Assembly (NCBI GenBank): GCA_964393795.1
Contig: CAYMWA010000001.1
Location: 1 to 64,000, forward strand
DNA from: Chryseosolibacter sp964393795
GTDB taxonomy: Bacteria; Bacteroidota; Bacteroidia; Cytophagales; Cyclobacteriaceae
Reading direction: 5' to 3'
Length of the DNA: 64,000 nucleotides
Of this stretch, positions 35,158 through 45,160 are shown one piece after another (the first letter of the stretch is position 1; each line of letters opens with the position of its first letter). Below the pieces are notes generated by a model that saw only the letters and a list, made by a program, of their open reading frames with translations, was not told where the DNA came from and searched no databases. A program made the position numbers and the translations under genes.

Positions 35158-35856
35158 TCAGTCAAAGAGGGTGAGATTTCCGTGTTGGTCGGCTGGAGGG
35201 GTCGGGATGATCAGTGAGGGCACGTCGAGCTCGCGTTGGCTGATGCGGGGGGAGACGGGGTAGTAGCTCATCTCTGGTGTATCAGGCGATTGGAGGATGT
35301 CGAGCAAAGATTTTTCAGTACTCGACCGGTCGAGCCATGCCTTTTCGAAGTTGCCTTGCAGGATCACCGGCATGCGTTCCTGAATCGTTCGCACGATCGG
35401 GTTGGCCTCGCGGGTGATGATGGCGAAGGTCTGGATCTGGTTGCCATCGGGATCTTCGAATTCTTCCCATAAGCCGGGTAAGGAAAATACGGCCTTGGAC
35501 TTCAATGTGAACCGGTGGGGGATGCTCGTCCTTTTGCCTACCTTCTTCCATCCGTAAAAGCCATCCGCCGGCACAATGCACCGTTGCGTGCGAAGCGCCT
35601 TCTTCAGCACCGGCTTGTCGGCGAAATATTCCGCCCGGTGATTGATGTATTTCTCGCTCACGGTTTTGTTCTTCGCCCACTCTGGTGCGATGCCCCAATA
35701 AAAAAGTGAAACGCCCTGCGGTGCCGCGCTGGTGATCACCGGCAAGAGCTGCGTGGGAGCAGCGTTGTAGTGTACCTTGTAGAATTCCGGAACATCAACT
35801 GAGAAGCGTTCTGAAATTATTGAGGCGGGTGCGGTGATGCTGTAGCGGTCGATCAT
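35158..35856 (-). CDS. SRAP-family (HMCES/YedK-like) protein lacking catalytic residues
   Basis: A 232-residue SRAP-domain protein. Family members crosslink to abasic sites through Cys2 and use Asn75, Glu105 and His160 (E. coli YedK numbering). The fold is plain (RYSITAPASII, YNAAPTQLLPV, CIVPADGFYGWKK, RMPVIL), but the start is MIDRY instead of MCGRY, the GFYEW motif is GFYGW (Gly102) and the IHDR motif is IQER (Gln159). Only Asn72 is kept. I chose ATG 35856 because the longer open frame upstream is translated heptamer repeat. Confidence 0.85.
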   Translation of the reverse strand: MIDRYSITAPASIISERFSVDVPEFYKVHYNAAPTQLLPVITSAAPQGVSLFYWGIAPEWAKNKTVSEKYINHRAEYFADKPVLKKALRTQRCIVPADGFYGWKKVGKRTSIPHRFTLKSKAVFSLPGLWEEFEDPDGNQIQTFAIITREANPIVRTIQERMPVILQGNFEKAWLDRSSTEKSLLDILQSPDTPEMSYYPVSPRISQRELDVPSLIIPTPPADQHGNLTLFD

Positions 35857-35874
35857 GGGTGTTGCTGATGACGT

Positions 35875-35944
35875 GAGTCGTGAATCGTGAGTCGTGAGTC
35901 GTGAGTCGTGAATCGTGAGGCGTGAGGCGTGAATCTTGAATCGT
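35875..35944. repeat. heptamer tandem repeat array (GARTCGT)
   Basis: Ten 7-bp units in register: GAGTCGT and GAATCGT variants, two GAGGCGT, GAATCTT, GAATCGT. GAATCGT is the reverse complement of a rotation of CACGATT, the unit at 14643-14726. Confidence 0.93.
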
Positions 35945-35950
35945 TGCGCC

Positions 35951-36904
35951 CTAACACGCCACTCCACTCACAAATCGCGTCGCTCGTTCCTCGGACCAAT
36001 ATAGCCCATTTTTATTGAATTGCGTGAATCCGACATGCCCGCCGCGGGAAAGGACTTCCAGTTGCACATACGGATGGTCTTTCAACAATGCTTGCGGGAA
36101 ACATTCAGCACTGAGGAAAGGGTCGTTCAGTGTGTTGACGATGAGCGTTTGTGTTTTGATATTTTGTACGAAGCGCAGCGAACTGCATTGTGCGTAGTAG
36201 TCGGCAGCATTTTCAAAACCGTGCAGCGGTGCCGTGTAGCAGTCATCGAAGTCGGTGAGTGTTTTGATATTCGCCAGCGGTGTGAGGTCAAGGTCGCTTC
36301 TCAGGCGCGCCTTCATGCGCACTTTGTTTTTAAGACTTCTCAGAAACCGGTTGGAATAAATTCTGTTCGAGGGGAGTGAAATTTTTTCGCAGGCGCTTTG
36401 CAGATGCATCGGTACCGAGAAGACGACAGCCTTGCGAATGGCATTGGAAACTTCACGTTCGCCAAGGTATTTCAGTGTGAGGTTTCCGCCGAGGCTGAAC
36501 CCGATAAGGGCGATGTCCTTGTATCGTGTCGTACTGAGGGCATGTTGCACCACTGTATCAAGATCATCAGTCGCGCCACTGTGATAGAACCGCAATTGCC
36601 GGTTCATCTCCCCACTGCAGCCGCGGAAATTCCAGGCGATGACGTCGAAGCCGTTGTTGTAAAACGCTCTCGCCATGCCTTTAATGTAGGCCCTTGAGCT
36701 GTTCCCTTCCAATCCGTGCGATATGATGGCGAGTCGGTCGCTGCCGCGGGTCAGCCAGTCGAGGTCCAGGAAATCATCATCAGCGGTGGTGATCCGTTCA
36801 CGCTGATAAGGCAGCACGCGAACGCGACGCAAGAGGGCGGGATAGATGGTTTCAAGGTGCGGCCCGTACAAGAAGAAGGGAGGGAGATAGGGAGGGATGT
36901 TCAT
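35951..36904 (-). CDS. alpha/beta hydrolase, YheT family
   Basis: A 317-residue hydrolase of the YheT/UPF0017 group. Start region PPFFLYGPHLETIYPALLRR, oxyanion region ISHGLEGNSSRAYIKGMARA, WNFRGCSGEMN, nucleophile elbow GFSLGGN (Ser in GxSxG) and a late Asp/His pair (NDPFLS, RGGHVGF) complete the triad. Its start overlaps the TerC stop by 4 bp. Substrate unknown; esterase or lipase-like activity is expected. Confidence 0.9.
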   Translation of the reverse strand: MNIPPYLPPFFLYGPHLETIYPALLRRVRVLPYQRERITTADDDFLDLDWLTRGSDRLAIISHGLEGNSSRAYIKGMARAFYNNGFDVIAWNFRGCSGEMNRQLRFYHSGATDDLDTVVQHALSTTRYKDIALIGFSLGGNLTLKYLGEREVSNAIRKAVVFSVPMHLQSACEKISLPSNRIYSNRFLRSLKNKVRMKARLRSDLDLTPLANIKTLTDFDDCYTAPLHGFENAADYYAQCSSLRFVQNIKTQTLIVNTLNDPFLSAECFPQALLKDHPYVQLEVLSRGGHVGFTQFNKNGLYWSEERATRFVSGVAC

Positions 36905-37686
36905 TTTTCGACAGTCTCGTGTTCTTCCTCCTTGACCACCTGCGGTGTAGCGGCCGCCCTGTTTCGGCGTCGCCGCACGCGCATGTTAATCATTTCAATG
37001 CCCATGGAGAACACGACCGCAAAGTAAATATATCCTTTCGGGATATCCTTGCCCAGCCCTTCAAGGAAGATCATAAATCCGATAAGGATGAGGAATCCGA
37101 GGGCGAGCACTTCCATCGACGGATGTCTGTGGATAAAGTCGCTGATCTTCCCCGAAAAAACAATCATGATGCCGATGGAGAAGATAACCGCAATAATCAT
37201 GATCGAGATAAATTTCGTCAGGCCCACGGCGGTGAGGATGGAGTCGAACGAGAAGATGATGTCAAGCAAAATGATCTGTACGATGACGCCGGTCACGTTC
37301 ACCTTTTTGATGGTGGTCTCCTCTACCGCTTCGTCTTCGCCCTCCATTTCGTGGTTGATCTCGCGCGTACTTTTGGCGATCAGAAACATACCGCCAAGGA
37401 TCAGGATCAGGTCACGGCCGCTGATGCCGCCATCCTCGCTGATCCACAGCGGTACACCAAACAGGGGCTCCTGAAATTTCATCACCCAGGTGATGGTGAG
37501 CAGCAGCAGTATGCGCACGAGCATTGCGAGCAGTAGCCCGAGGTTTCGCGTGCGCGCGCGAATTTCAACCGGCAGTCGGTTAGAGACAATCGATATGAAG
37601 ATGATGTTGTCAATTCCCAGTACCACCTCAAAGAAAGTAAGCGTCAATAGCGCCATCCAGGCTTCGGGTGTCAGGAAGATTTCCAT
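36901..37686 (-). CDS. TerC family integral membrane protein
   Basis: A 261-residue protein with about seven helices. The TerC motifs FFEVVLGIDNIIFISI and LDIIFSFDSILTAVGL, with acidic residues inside helices, are clear. Members are linked to metal-ion export (Mn2+ in some bacteria) and tellurite resistance. It follows the giant secreted protein by 21 bp on the same strand and could be the tail of that transcript. Confidence 0.9.
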   Translation of the reverse strand: MEIFLTPEAWMALLTLTFFEVVLGIDNIIFISIVSNRLPVEIRARTRNLGLLLAMLVRILLLLTITWVMKFQEPLFGVPLWISEDGGISGRDLILILGGMFLIAKSTREINHEMEGEDEAVEETTIKKVNVTGVIVQIILLDIIFSFDSILTAVGLTKFISIMIIAVIFSIGIMIVFSGKISDFIHRHPSMEVLALGFLILIGFMIFLEGLGKDIPKGYIYFAVVFSMGIEMINMRVRRRRNRAAATPQVVKEEEHETVEK

Positions 37687-37707
37687 GATGAAGTTTAGTG
37701 TCTTTTA

Positions 37708-40700
37708 TTAGTCATGTACCACCATCACCTTTTTTCTTACGGGGCCTTCCGGTAGAGACAACTCCAGCAGGTACACGCCGCCGGAATACGATTTCGTATC
37801 GATCATCTTCACTGTTTCTCCCTTGCGGAAAGAGGTCGAGAAAACGGCTTTCCCAAAAGTATCAAAAACTTTCAAAGGTGTCTCAGATACGGCAGGTACA
37901 GGGAGAATGATGGTCATCCGATCGTCGGCAGGGTTGGGGTACACCTGCAGGTATTGATCCAACGGTATTTCCACGCTCGTGACGATGTCTGCGGGTGCAG
38001 TGCCGTCACCGCGCATGATCGTTTGAAGAACATCTTTGGTTTGCAGGTTTTGCACGAACACGATCACGGCGAAAGGTTTGAAGTTGCCGTTCTCATCACG
38101 GGTCACTTGTCGCATGTCGTATGAGACGTTGATCTCCTGTGGCGGATCCAAAGGCGAGAGTGAAGTCAGTGGCGTGCCAGCTGCAGTCGGAAGAAACTTG
38201 CGCAGTACATAGCGCTGATTCATCACTTCTTTCTCGGCAACGGCGATGAACACATTGTACTGGCCCGTGCCGCTGAGGTCGGTAGTAGCGGCAACGGTAG
38301 CCTTGACGTTGAGTTTGTCCGCGGGCTCCGCTCCGAAGTCGATGGTAAGGTTCACGGGTGAGGTGACGAGTGACCTTAGGCTGAAATACAATGGCAGCGC
38401 AGGTGACAGGAATGTGCGGTTGTCCGCTTCCTGTCCGAAGCCGCCGTCGATAAAGGCCCTCGCGGCGGTGGTGACACCGTAAAACGCGGCGCGCGCATTT
38501 TGATCGGTGGGGTTTGCCAGGTTGAGCGCATCGGGCGGCGAGCTGTTTTGTGCCGGCGTATGGTGATATTCCAGTTTCACCAACTCGGCCGGGTTGAAGT
38601 TAAAGTTTGCGTCGGCGCGGAATTTCTTGAACTCGATGTTGTTGGCTTCCTGTGCAGGATTGAGTGTCGTAAAGTTTTCGACGAGGATGGTGCGGTTGCG
38701 TTCTTCGATGACCACGTTGTTAAAAGCGAATCCGTCGCGGTGTTCGCGATTGTTGAAGCTCGCAAAGGCCACGCGGAACCGTACCTGCGACCTGTTGGGC
38801 GGCAGCACGTCGAGGGTATGTTTGCCGACGGCCCAGTCAAGCTGATTGGTCAGTGACCATCCCGAAGAAAGGTCGGTCTGTTCTCCCGGGTTGGAGGATA
38901 TCGTCAAGCGGTTGTACCAATCAAGTCCCGACGCTACATCCCCAAGACGTTCCCAGGTGTCGCCGCCATCGACGGAGTATTGTAACACTGCGCCATCCGA
39001 CGGTTCTGTGTCGGCCCAGTGCTTAATGGATATGACAGGCCTGGAGAAGGCACTCAGGTCGAAGCACGGGCTGTTGACGTACGACACATCGTTTGCTTCA
39101 TATGGTTCAGTTGACCCCGTCACCCAGGCAGGTTCACTCGTATTGATCCGGGCCTTGGAGGCTACATCAAACTCCCATGTTGAATTACCCTCCTTGTCTT
39201 CGACCACCCAGAATCCCCTGCCGTTGTCGAGCTGTGACATGTCGTAGTGCAGTGAGCCGGTCGTCGGGGTCCATAGCTTTAGTATGGAAATATCCCGCTC
39301 GAAGACGCTGGGACATCCACCAAAATTGTCTGCGGTCTTTCCGGTCACCCGCACCCGGAGTGCACTTGAGGCCGCGCCGAACTTGTGGATAGGATTCTGA
39401 TAGGTGCCGCTGGTCTTCGACAGTCCGGAGATGTTTTCCGAGAGAATGCCGTAGCCTGTTGACTCTCCGTCGCCGAAATCCCACGCCACACGGTTGATGG
39501 GGACGCTCGAGCTGACTTCAAAATTCGTTTCATCATCTTCACAGACATTGAAGTACTCAAAGCGGATATCGCGTGGATATGGTCCGACCACCTGATCCAG
39601 CTGAAGGCTGTCGGAACATACCAGGTAATTTCCCGGTGTGATCTCGAAGGGTGGATGTTCCACTTTTAGTTTTGCGTAATATGTGCTGACACCCGGAAAC
39701 CGATATTCAACATCCTGGCCGGTCTTGGTGTCACCGCTGAAGTTCCACGTGTAGGTGGAGGTAGCCAGGTTGCCGGCAGTCTGTGCGTGGTAGGGGATGA
39801 GCGCCGTGTCGCATTGCGGCTGAACGGTGAACAGTGCCTTCGGACTTGGGAGTACCTTTACTGTTTTCTCCAGCGAGTTCGTACAGTTGTTACCGGTGAT
39901 CAGCGTGTAGCTGAACGTATAGCCTGTGCCGTTGGCAGGCCCCTCGATGGGCGGATTAAAGACGTACTGGTTGTTTGAAAAAGGTTCGGTTGCACCGTTG
40001 ATCCGAAATGTACCACCGGGGGGACTGAATTCAAGGATCCGGTCTGTGATATTGGAGCAAAAGATCTCGCCGTTTTCCACGCCGGAGATGGCAACGGGAA
40101 TGCGCGGCGACACATTGATGGTGACCGGAGCCAGTTGGTGGGTGCAACCGGTCGTGCTGTTGATCGATGTATAAAGCACATCGAACTGCAGCGTAGCCAA
40201 CGGGTTGGCACCTTTTGTCACGGCGTCGTCGAAGATAGCTTCGGGATCAAATGTCACTGCAGGCTGGAACACGGGCGCGGGACTGTAATTCGCCGGCGAT
40301 GTCGTGTTTCGATACACAAACTGATACTTTACGTTGGTTTGTGCACCCTGTAGGGTAACGGGGTCGTCCTCATAGCAGAATTCTGTCTGTGGAGGTGCAA
40401 AACTTGCAGTGGGCAACGGATTCACCGTGTAGTCGACCGACGTGGTATTGGAGCAACTCTCCGTGTCGGTGCGGCTTGCTACGACGGTGATGGTCCGAAT
40501 CGTCTGGTCGGTCAACGGGTTAAGGTTGTCTGCAAGTGAACTTTGTTGATAGGCCAATGTAGGGTTAAAGACGGCAGTACCCCCTCCGTTGTCTGTAATG
40601 CCAAAGCCCGAAATGGTCACGTCAGTTGACTGATCAGTTGTCAGGACCACCGTAGACGGTGATGTGCCTTGTTCGAAGCAGTACGGCGTGCCGGCGGCGG

Positions 40701-43700
40701 GGATGCTGCTGGCAAAGGTAATGTCGGGTTGCGGGTTGACGATCAACTCCTCGGTGATTTGCGCGCTGCCCGTACATCCAGGTCCGAGGAAGGAGTAACG
40801 GATATAGAGTGATTTCTGTGGATCACCCGGCGGAATACCTGCGCCGGCTGGCGTAAAGGTAGCTTTGCCCGAGGTTGTGTTGTTCAGGCCGAGTGCATCA
40901 CTGACGAAGCCTGATGTCGGTGAAGTGCTGATCTCAAAGGATCCTGCGCTGGGCTGGTTTCCCGTGAGGTTAAACGGAGTGCCATTGCCGCACACAATCA
41001 TACCCGGTGTCAGACCACCGATATCCATTGTAATGGGCGGGTTAACCGTGAAGGTCTTGCTTACGCTATTGCTGCAATGGAGCACGGGGTCACTCGTGTG
41101 AAACGTGAGCACGAATTTCTGGCTCACCGTACCATCTGCGCCATTCGCCACAGCGTTGTCGTACAGCGTACGCAGGTTGAAATTGTTGATGGTTGTGGTG
41201 GGAAAGTTTATGTTGAGGTTGGGGTTGAACAGATCGTAGTTGCCGTTCGGTTGATCACCAACGATTTGCTGCGGGCTATCTTCATAACAAACGTCGAGGT
41301 CCGCTTCCGTAAAGGACGCGGGAAACAATGGCCTCACTTGTACGGTTTGATCAATGGTGGTACGACATCCGTTCACATCGGTGCGGGTAGCTGAGATGAT
41401 GATATCTTCCGGGGCGTTGTAGTTGGTATACGGCGGGCTGTTGGTAGCAAACGCCTTTGCCTTTAGTGCCTCATCGGGATCAAAACTAGCTGTGCCATTG
41501 CCCTGATCGAAGATACCGTAGCCTGTAATGGCCACTTGTGTCGGAGCGGGCGAATTGGTTTTTACCGCGATGCTCGCGGCTTCATAGCAGAATTCTGTTT
41601 CCGTCAGCGGTACCCACGCGACTTCCGGATTCGGACTGATGTAAATCACCGTCGTGAGTGCAGCTGTACAGGCACTGCTGTTGCTTCCGACGGTCCCCGG
41701 AACGTTGTAGGTGTAACGGATATAATATTTGGTGATGTTGGATGCAGGTGGAAGGCCGAATCCATTGCTTGTGAAAGCGTCATGCGGATTGAATATGGCC
41801 TTGCCGGAATTCGGCGGGCTGTCGGCCAGACCAACGGCGGGGCCCGAAAACCAGTTGATGCTGTCACGACTGATCTGGTAGATGCCTTCGTTAAAATTGG
41901 CTTCGAGGTTATACGTTTCATCGACATCGCAGATGACCTGTTCCGGCTTGATCCCTGACACCTTTAGGGTCGGCATGGTGTAGAGATTGACGTATTGAAC
42001 GCGCCAGAAGATGGGTGTCGGCGGGTCATAACCGCCGGGAACCAGTTCGACGCCTAACGGTCCTGTTACGGGCAACCGATATCGTCGTACGCGCATGCCG
42101 ACATAAGTGTAATTCGCACCGGGCACGTAGGGCACCAGTTCTGAAGGTACAATGTATTGGTCCTCGCCGTTGGAAACGTCTCCGGCTACACCTGGCCCGG
42201 CCGTACCCGAACTGCTGTAGGCTTTAAAGTCGTAAAAATCATAGCGGTAGCCGTTGGGCATATAATAGGTGTTGTTGTCGGCGTCCAGCTGGGCCTGCCA
42301 GTCAGGTCCAAGCGCCAGCACTTTGGTAATATCGGTTCCTTCATTCTCGCAATAGGACCCCGCGAGGTTGACGATGCTCCCCGATGCGTTCGAGACGGAG
42401 AACTGCCGGACGTCCGTGATAGGGCAGCCATTACTTAATTCAGTTGCATAGGTGATGGCGTGTGGAGACCCTGCTGTCCCTGCCAGGTCGGGATCAAAGT
42501 AGTAGGTTCCTTCTGATAAGTAAACGCCGTTGCCCGAATAGGTGCTGTTGTTCGATGGCGTTGCTGTCAACTGGATGGGGTCGCTATTCAATGTGAAACT
42601 TGTACTCAGCGGACTTGTGTAGACAATGTTTTCATCCGTGGAGTCGACGGCTACCGCGGTGGTCGCGTTGGGATCGAAGATGTCGGATTCGCAACCGTTC
42701 GCGTCGATAATCTTGACAGTATATTGAAATGTGGTGTCCTTGCCATAGGTGGGTGTCACTATGGGGTTCGGTCCCATGTCGGTGAAGCCACCCAGTGCGG
42801 CATTCGTTGACCAAAGATACTGATAGGTTCCTGCCACCGAGGGTCCGATAAGGGTGGGTGAACCGCCAAGGGTCACAGAAGTGCCTGAACACACATCCAG
42901 GGTAGCGGGCCCTGCATCTGCTATCGGCACGGGTGCTACCTCAAAGGTCACCTCCAGCGGTGTGCTCTGACATCCGTCTACATGAACGACATAGCGTTTC
43001 ACCGTTCCGACGACGGAAGAATTGATACCCAGGTCGGTGACGTTAACCTGATCCCCTGTCGCTTTCAACGTTGAAAGCGAAGCGTTTTCGTACCAGTTGA
43101 ATGTTCCGGTGCCATTGACGACGGCTACGGTCGCGGCACTGATATCTTCATTAAGGCAATAGAGCAGGTCCTGTCCCGCTTCCAGCGCGGGAGCGGTAGG
43201 CGCGGAAGTGCCGACGTTGATCGTGGCAAAAACGACGGGCTCGTCGATTGCCCATTTGCCCGCGGTGCTGTTGCCGTTCACGATGGTCGTGCTGGCACCT
43301 GGCGAACTCGCGTAGACCTTTAAACCCGTGATGGTGATGACGTCAATCTTGTCATTGGTGCCGTCGAGTGTATAGTCGAGCGTCAGCCGGGTGAGTGTTT
43401 TCGGATTCAGCTGAATGGTAGCGATATCGGTATTACCGGCGGGGCCCGCCGTGACGGATGCGCTGCTGATGTCGAATCCGAAATCTGTGTCGCTAAAGTC
43501 GAGGTTGATGCTGCCTCCCGCGATGAAGTCGCCAGCACCCTCTTCGCTGATGACGATATCGGCGATCGATTGGAAGGAGCCACTGCAAATGTCGGAGGTT
43601 ATACTATTGACCACGACGCCGGAAGTGGAGAAGGTCCAGACGGTTTTGTTGGAGATGCCACCCCAGTCGTTGTCTGCGGGAACGTCCTCAATGACCGCGT

Positions 43701-45060
43701 TGCCGATCAACACATAGTAATCCGTGTTCGGCGCAAGGGTCGAAGGAGGGATGGTCACCTCGACATTGGGGCTGGAGCCGTTGGCAATTACATCCTCACG
43801 GCCGACGGTGAGTACCGCGGCGTCATCAGAAGCCCGGTAGATAATGACACGTTCCGAGTTCTCATTCGCTACCGGTGCGTCGATGTTGTTGACATTCTCA
43901 TTAAACGTCATCGTGAGCTTGTCGAGGTTGAAGTCCACCCCGGTGGCCCCAGCGGCGGGTAGGGTGGCCGTTAGCGCCGGAGGGGTGACGTCGTTGAAAT
44001 CGTACGTCCGCGATTCATTCCCCGTCCCACTGATATTATTCGGATTGAAGGAAAAGTCGGTCTGGTCATACGACAATTCGACAGTGGGGGTATTGTTGTT
44101 TACCGAAGCGTTGACATCCGCCACGAGGAAGAAGTGTCGCGGTGTGGACGCCACAAGATTCTGCACCGGACCTGGAGGTATCGTGATGGTAATTTCTGTG
44201 GCCGTGACGTTAATGGAGACATCGGAGGTGATGTCGTTGTCGAAGCCGACGGCAAGGTTGTTGTTGTTGGTGGACTCAAACAAGCGGAAGTTCTCAAATT
44301 GTCCGCTTGAGGTTGATGAAACATGGATGACCACACTTTCAAATTGCACGGGGCCGGTCGACTCAAGTGTGAATCCGATAAGCCCCAGGGAAGGGGTGCC
44401 GCTGTCTAGCGGACTGCCGGTGCCGACAACGCCGTTGTTGTTGGCATCGACATCAACATCCGCCTCCGTCGTCGCATTCGCTGAAGGGTATCCGGGAGCA
44501 GTGTAGTAGTTGTAGGTTTCGTCGTCCCCTCCCCGGTTATACGGGATGATAATAAAATGGTAGTCGGTGTTGGGATTGAGTCCTGATACCGTGTAATCGG
44601 TATCGGTCGGATCGCTGATGGTAATGACGTTGGGTCCTGACGGTGCATTGCCGTCCACCAGGGCGCCCGTGCCGGGGGTACTGCCGACGTTGCGCAAGAT
44701 GATGTAGCCGGCGGCATTGGCGATGTCGCTGGCCGCAGGGAATTGTAGCAGAATGGACTTATTGTCCAGGGCCGTTGCCGTCAGGCTTATAGCATGTGCA
44801 GCAGGTTCGGTCGCCAGTGTGTAGAAGTTGTGTTCCAACGTTTGGTCACTGCCCACAGTATTTTCAACGTACAGTCTGAAGTAGTACTGGGTAGCGGGGA
44901 GGAGGTTTACGAGGTCGATCGTAAAATCATCCTGTGGAAGTGGAAGGCCGTGCAACACTTCGGTGTATGGTCCTCCGGTATTAGTGCCGATTTTGACGCC
45001 GACTTCTGAGATATCGCAAGAGGGAGGGCCGCCGCCGTCGCCGTTAATCGTCGCGCCCAC
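37708..45060 (-). CDS. giant T9SS-secreted protein (C-terminal 2450 residues, 5' end in a gap)
   Basis: At least 2450 residues of a cell-surface protein. In order: FN3-like domains (NLLPATQYYFRLYVENTVGS; SGLNPNTDYHFIIIPYN), a Big-type Ig domain (PAAGATGVDFNLDKLTMTFN), many repeats built around SFxPxxAxxxG / CxxTTxxTxxVxP-like units, PKD domains (WNFSGD, VAWDFGDGES), a thioredoxin-like Omp28-type region without its cysteines (ILVENFTTLNPAQEA), and a type A sorting domain (LQVYPNPADDRMTI to the end) for export by the type IX system. The 5' end lies in the N gap; whether it is one gene with the next feature is open. Confidence 0.85.
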   Translation of the reverse strand: MGATINGDGGGPPSCDISEVGVKIGTNTGGPYTEVLHGLPLPQDDFTIDLVNLLPATQYYFRLYVENTVGSDQTLEHNFYTLATEPAAHAISLTATALDNKSILLQFPAASDIANAAGYIILRNVGSTPGTGALVDGNAPSGPNVITISDPTDTDYTVSGLNPNTDYHFIIIPYNRGGDDETYNYYTAPGYPSANATTEADVDVDANNNGVVGTGSPLDSGTPSLGLIGFTLESTGPVQFESVVIHVSSTSSGQFENFRLFESTNNNNLAVGFDNDITSDVSINVTATEITITIPPGPVQNLVASTPRHFFLVADVNASVNNNTPTVELSYDQTDFSFNPNNISGTGNESRTYDFNDVTPPALTATLPAAGATGVDFNLDKLTMTFNENVNNIDAPVANENSERVIIYRASDDAAVLTVGREDVIANGSSPNVEVTIPPSTLAPNTDYYVLIGNAVIEDVPADNDWGGISNKTVWTFSTSGVVVNSITSDICSGSFQSIADIVISEEGAGDFIAGGSINLDFSDTDFGFDISSASVTAGPAGNTDIATIQLNPKTLTRLTLDYTLDGTNDKIDVITITGLKVYASSPGASTTIVNGNSTAGKWAIDEPVVFATINVGTSAPTAPALEAGQDLLYCLNEDISAATVAVVNGTGTFNWYENASLSTLKATGDQVNVTDLGINSSVVGTVKRYVVHVDGCQSTPLEVTFEVAPVPIADAGPATLDVCSGTSVTLGGSPTLIGPSVAGTYQYLWSTNAALGGFTDMGPNPIVTPTYGKDTTFQYTVKIIDANGCESDIFDPNATTAVAVDSTDENIVYTSPLSTSFTLNSDPIQLTATPSNNSTYSGNGVYLSEGTYYFDPDLAGTAGSPHAITYATELSNGCPITDVRQFSVSNASGSIVNLAGSYCENEGTDITKVLALGPDWQAQLDADNNTYYMPNGYRYDFYDFKAYSSSGTAGPGVAGDVSNGEDQYIVPSELVPYVPGANYTYVGMRVRRYRLPVTGPLGVELVPGGYDPPTPIFWRVQYVNLYTMPTLKVSGIKPEQVICDVDETYNLEANFNEGIYQISRDSINWFSGPAVGLADSPPNSGKAIFNPHDAFTSNGFGLPPASNITKYYIRYTYNVPGTVGSNSSACTAALTTVIYISPNPEVAWVPLTETEFCYEAASIAVKTNSPAPTQVAITGYGIFDQGNGTASFDPDEALKAKAFATNSPPYTNYNAPEDIIISATRTDVNGCRTTIDQTVQVRPLFPASFTEADLDVCYEDSPQQIVGDQPNGNYDLFNPNLNINFPTTTINNFNLRTLYDNAVANGADGTVSQKFVLTFHTSDPVLHCSNSVSKTFTVNPPITMDIGGLTPGMIVCGNGTPFNLTGNQPSAGSFEISTSPTSGFVSDALGLNNTTSGKATFTPAGAGIPPGDPQKSLYIRYSFLGPGCTGSAQITEELIVNPQPDITFASSIPAAGTPYCFEQGTSPSTVVLTTDQSTDVTISGFGITDNGGGTAVFNPTLAYQQSSLADNLNPLTDQTIRTITVVASRTDTESCSNTTSVDYTVNPLPTASFAPPQTEFCYEDDPVTLQGAQTNVKYQFVYRNTTSPANYSPAPVFQPAVTFDPEAIFDDAVTKGANPLATLQFDVLYTSINSTTGCTHQLAPVTINVSPRIPVAISGVENGEIFCSNITDRILEFSPPGGTFRINGATEPFSNNQYVFNPPIEGPANGTGYTFSYTLITGNNCTNSLEKTVKVLPSPKALFTVQPQCDTALIPYHAQTAGNLATSTYTWNFSGDTKTGQDVEYRFPGVSTYYAKLKVEHPPFEITPGNYLVCSDSLQLDQVVGPYPRDIRFEYFNVCEDDETNFEVSSSVPINRVAWDFGDGESTGYGILSENISGLSKTSGTYQNPIHKFGAASSALRVRVTGKTADNFGGCPSVFERDISILKLWTPTTGSLHYDMSQLDNGRGFWVVEDKEGNSTWEFDVASKARINTSEPAWVTGSTEPYEANDVSYVNSPCFDLSAFSRPVISIKHWADTEPSDGAVLQYSVDGGDTWERLGDVASGLDWYNRLTISSNPGEQTDLSSGWSLTNQLDWAVGKHTLDVLPPNRSQVRFRVAFASFNNREHRDGFAFNNVVIEERNRTILVENFTTLNPAQEANNIEFKKFRADANFNFNPAELVKLEYHHTPAQNSSPPDALNLANPTDQNARAAFYGVTTAARAFIDGGFGQEADNRTFLSPALPLYFSLRSLVTSPVNLTIDFGAEPADKLNVKATVAATTDLSGTGQYNVFIAVAEKEVMNQRYVLRKFLPTAAGTPLTSLSPLDPPQEINVSYDMRQVTRDENGNFKPFAVIVFVQNLQTKDVLQTIMRGDGTAPADIVTSVEIPLDQYLQVYPNPADDRMTIILPVPAVSETPLKVFDTFGKAVFSTSFRKGETVKMIDTKSYSGGVYLLELSLPEGPVRKKVMVVHD

Positions 45061-45160
45061 NNNNNNNNNNNNNNNNNNNNNNNNNNNNNNNNNNNNNNNN
45101 NNNNNNNNNNNNNNNNNNNNNNNNNNNNNNNNNNNNNNNNNNNNNNNNNNNNNNNNNNNN
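45061..45160. other. assembly gap (100 N) inside coding sequence
   Basis: Placeholder of unknown length, so reading-frame continuity across it means nothing. Confidence 0.98.

Noticed and set aside
35857..35967. N-terminal extension of the SRAP protein
   Set aside because: The extra 37 residues are translated heptamer repeat, and the SRAP fold starts at the ATG at 35856.
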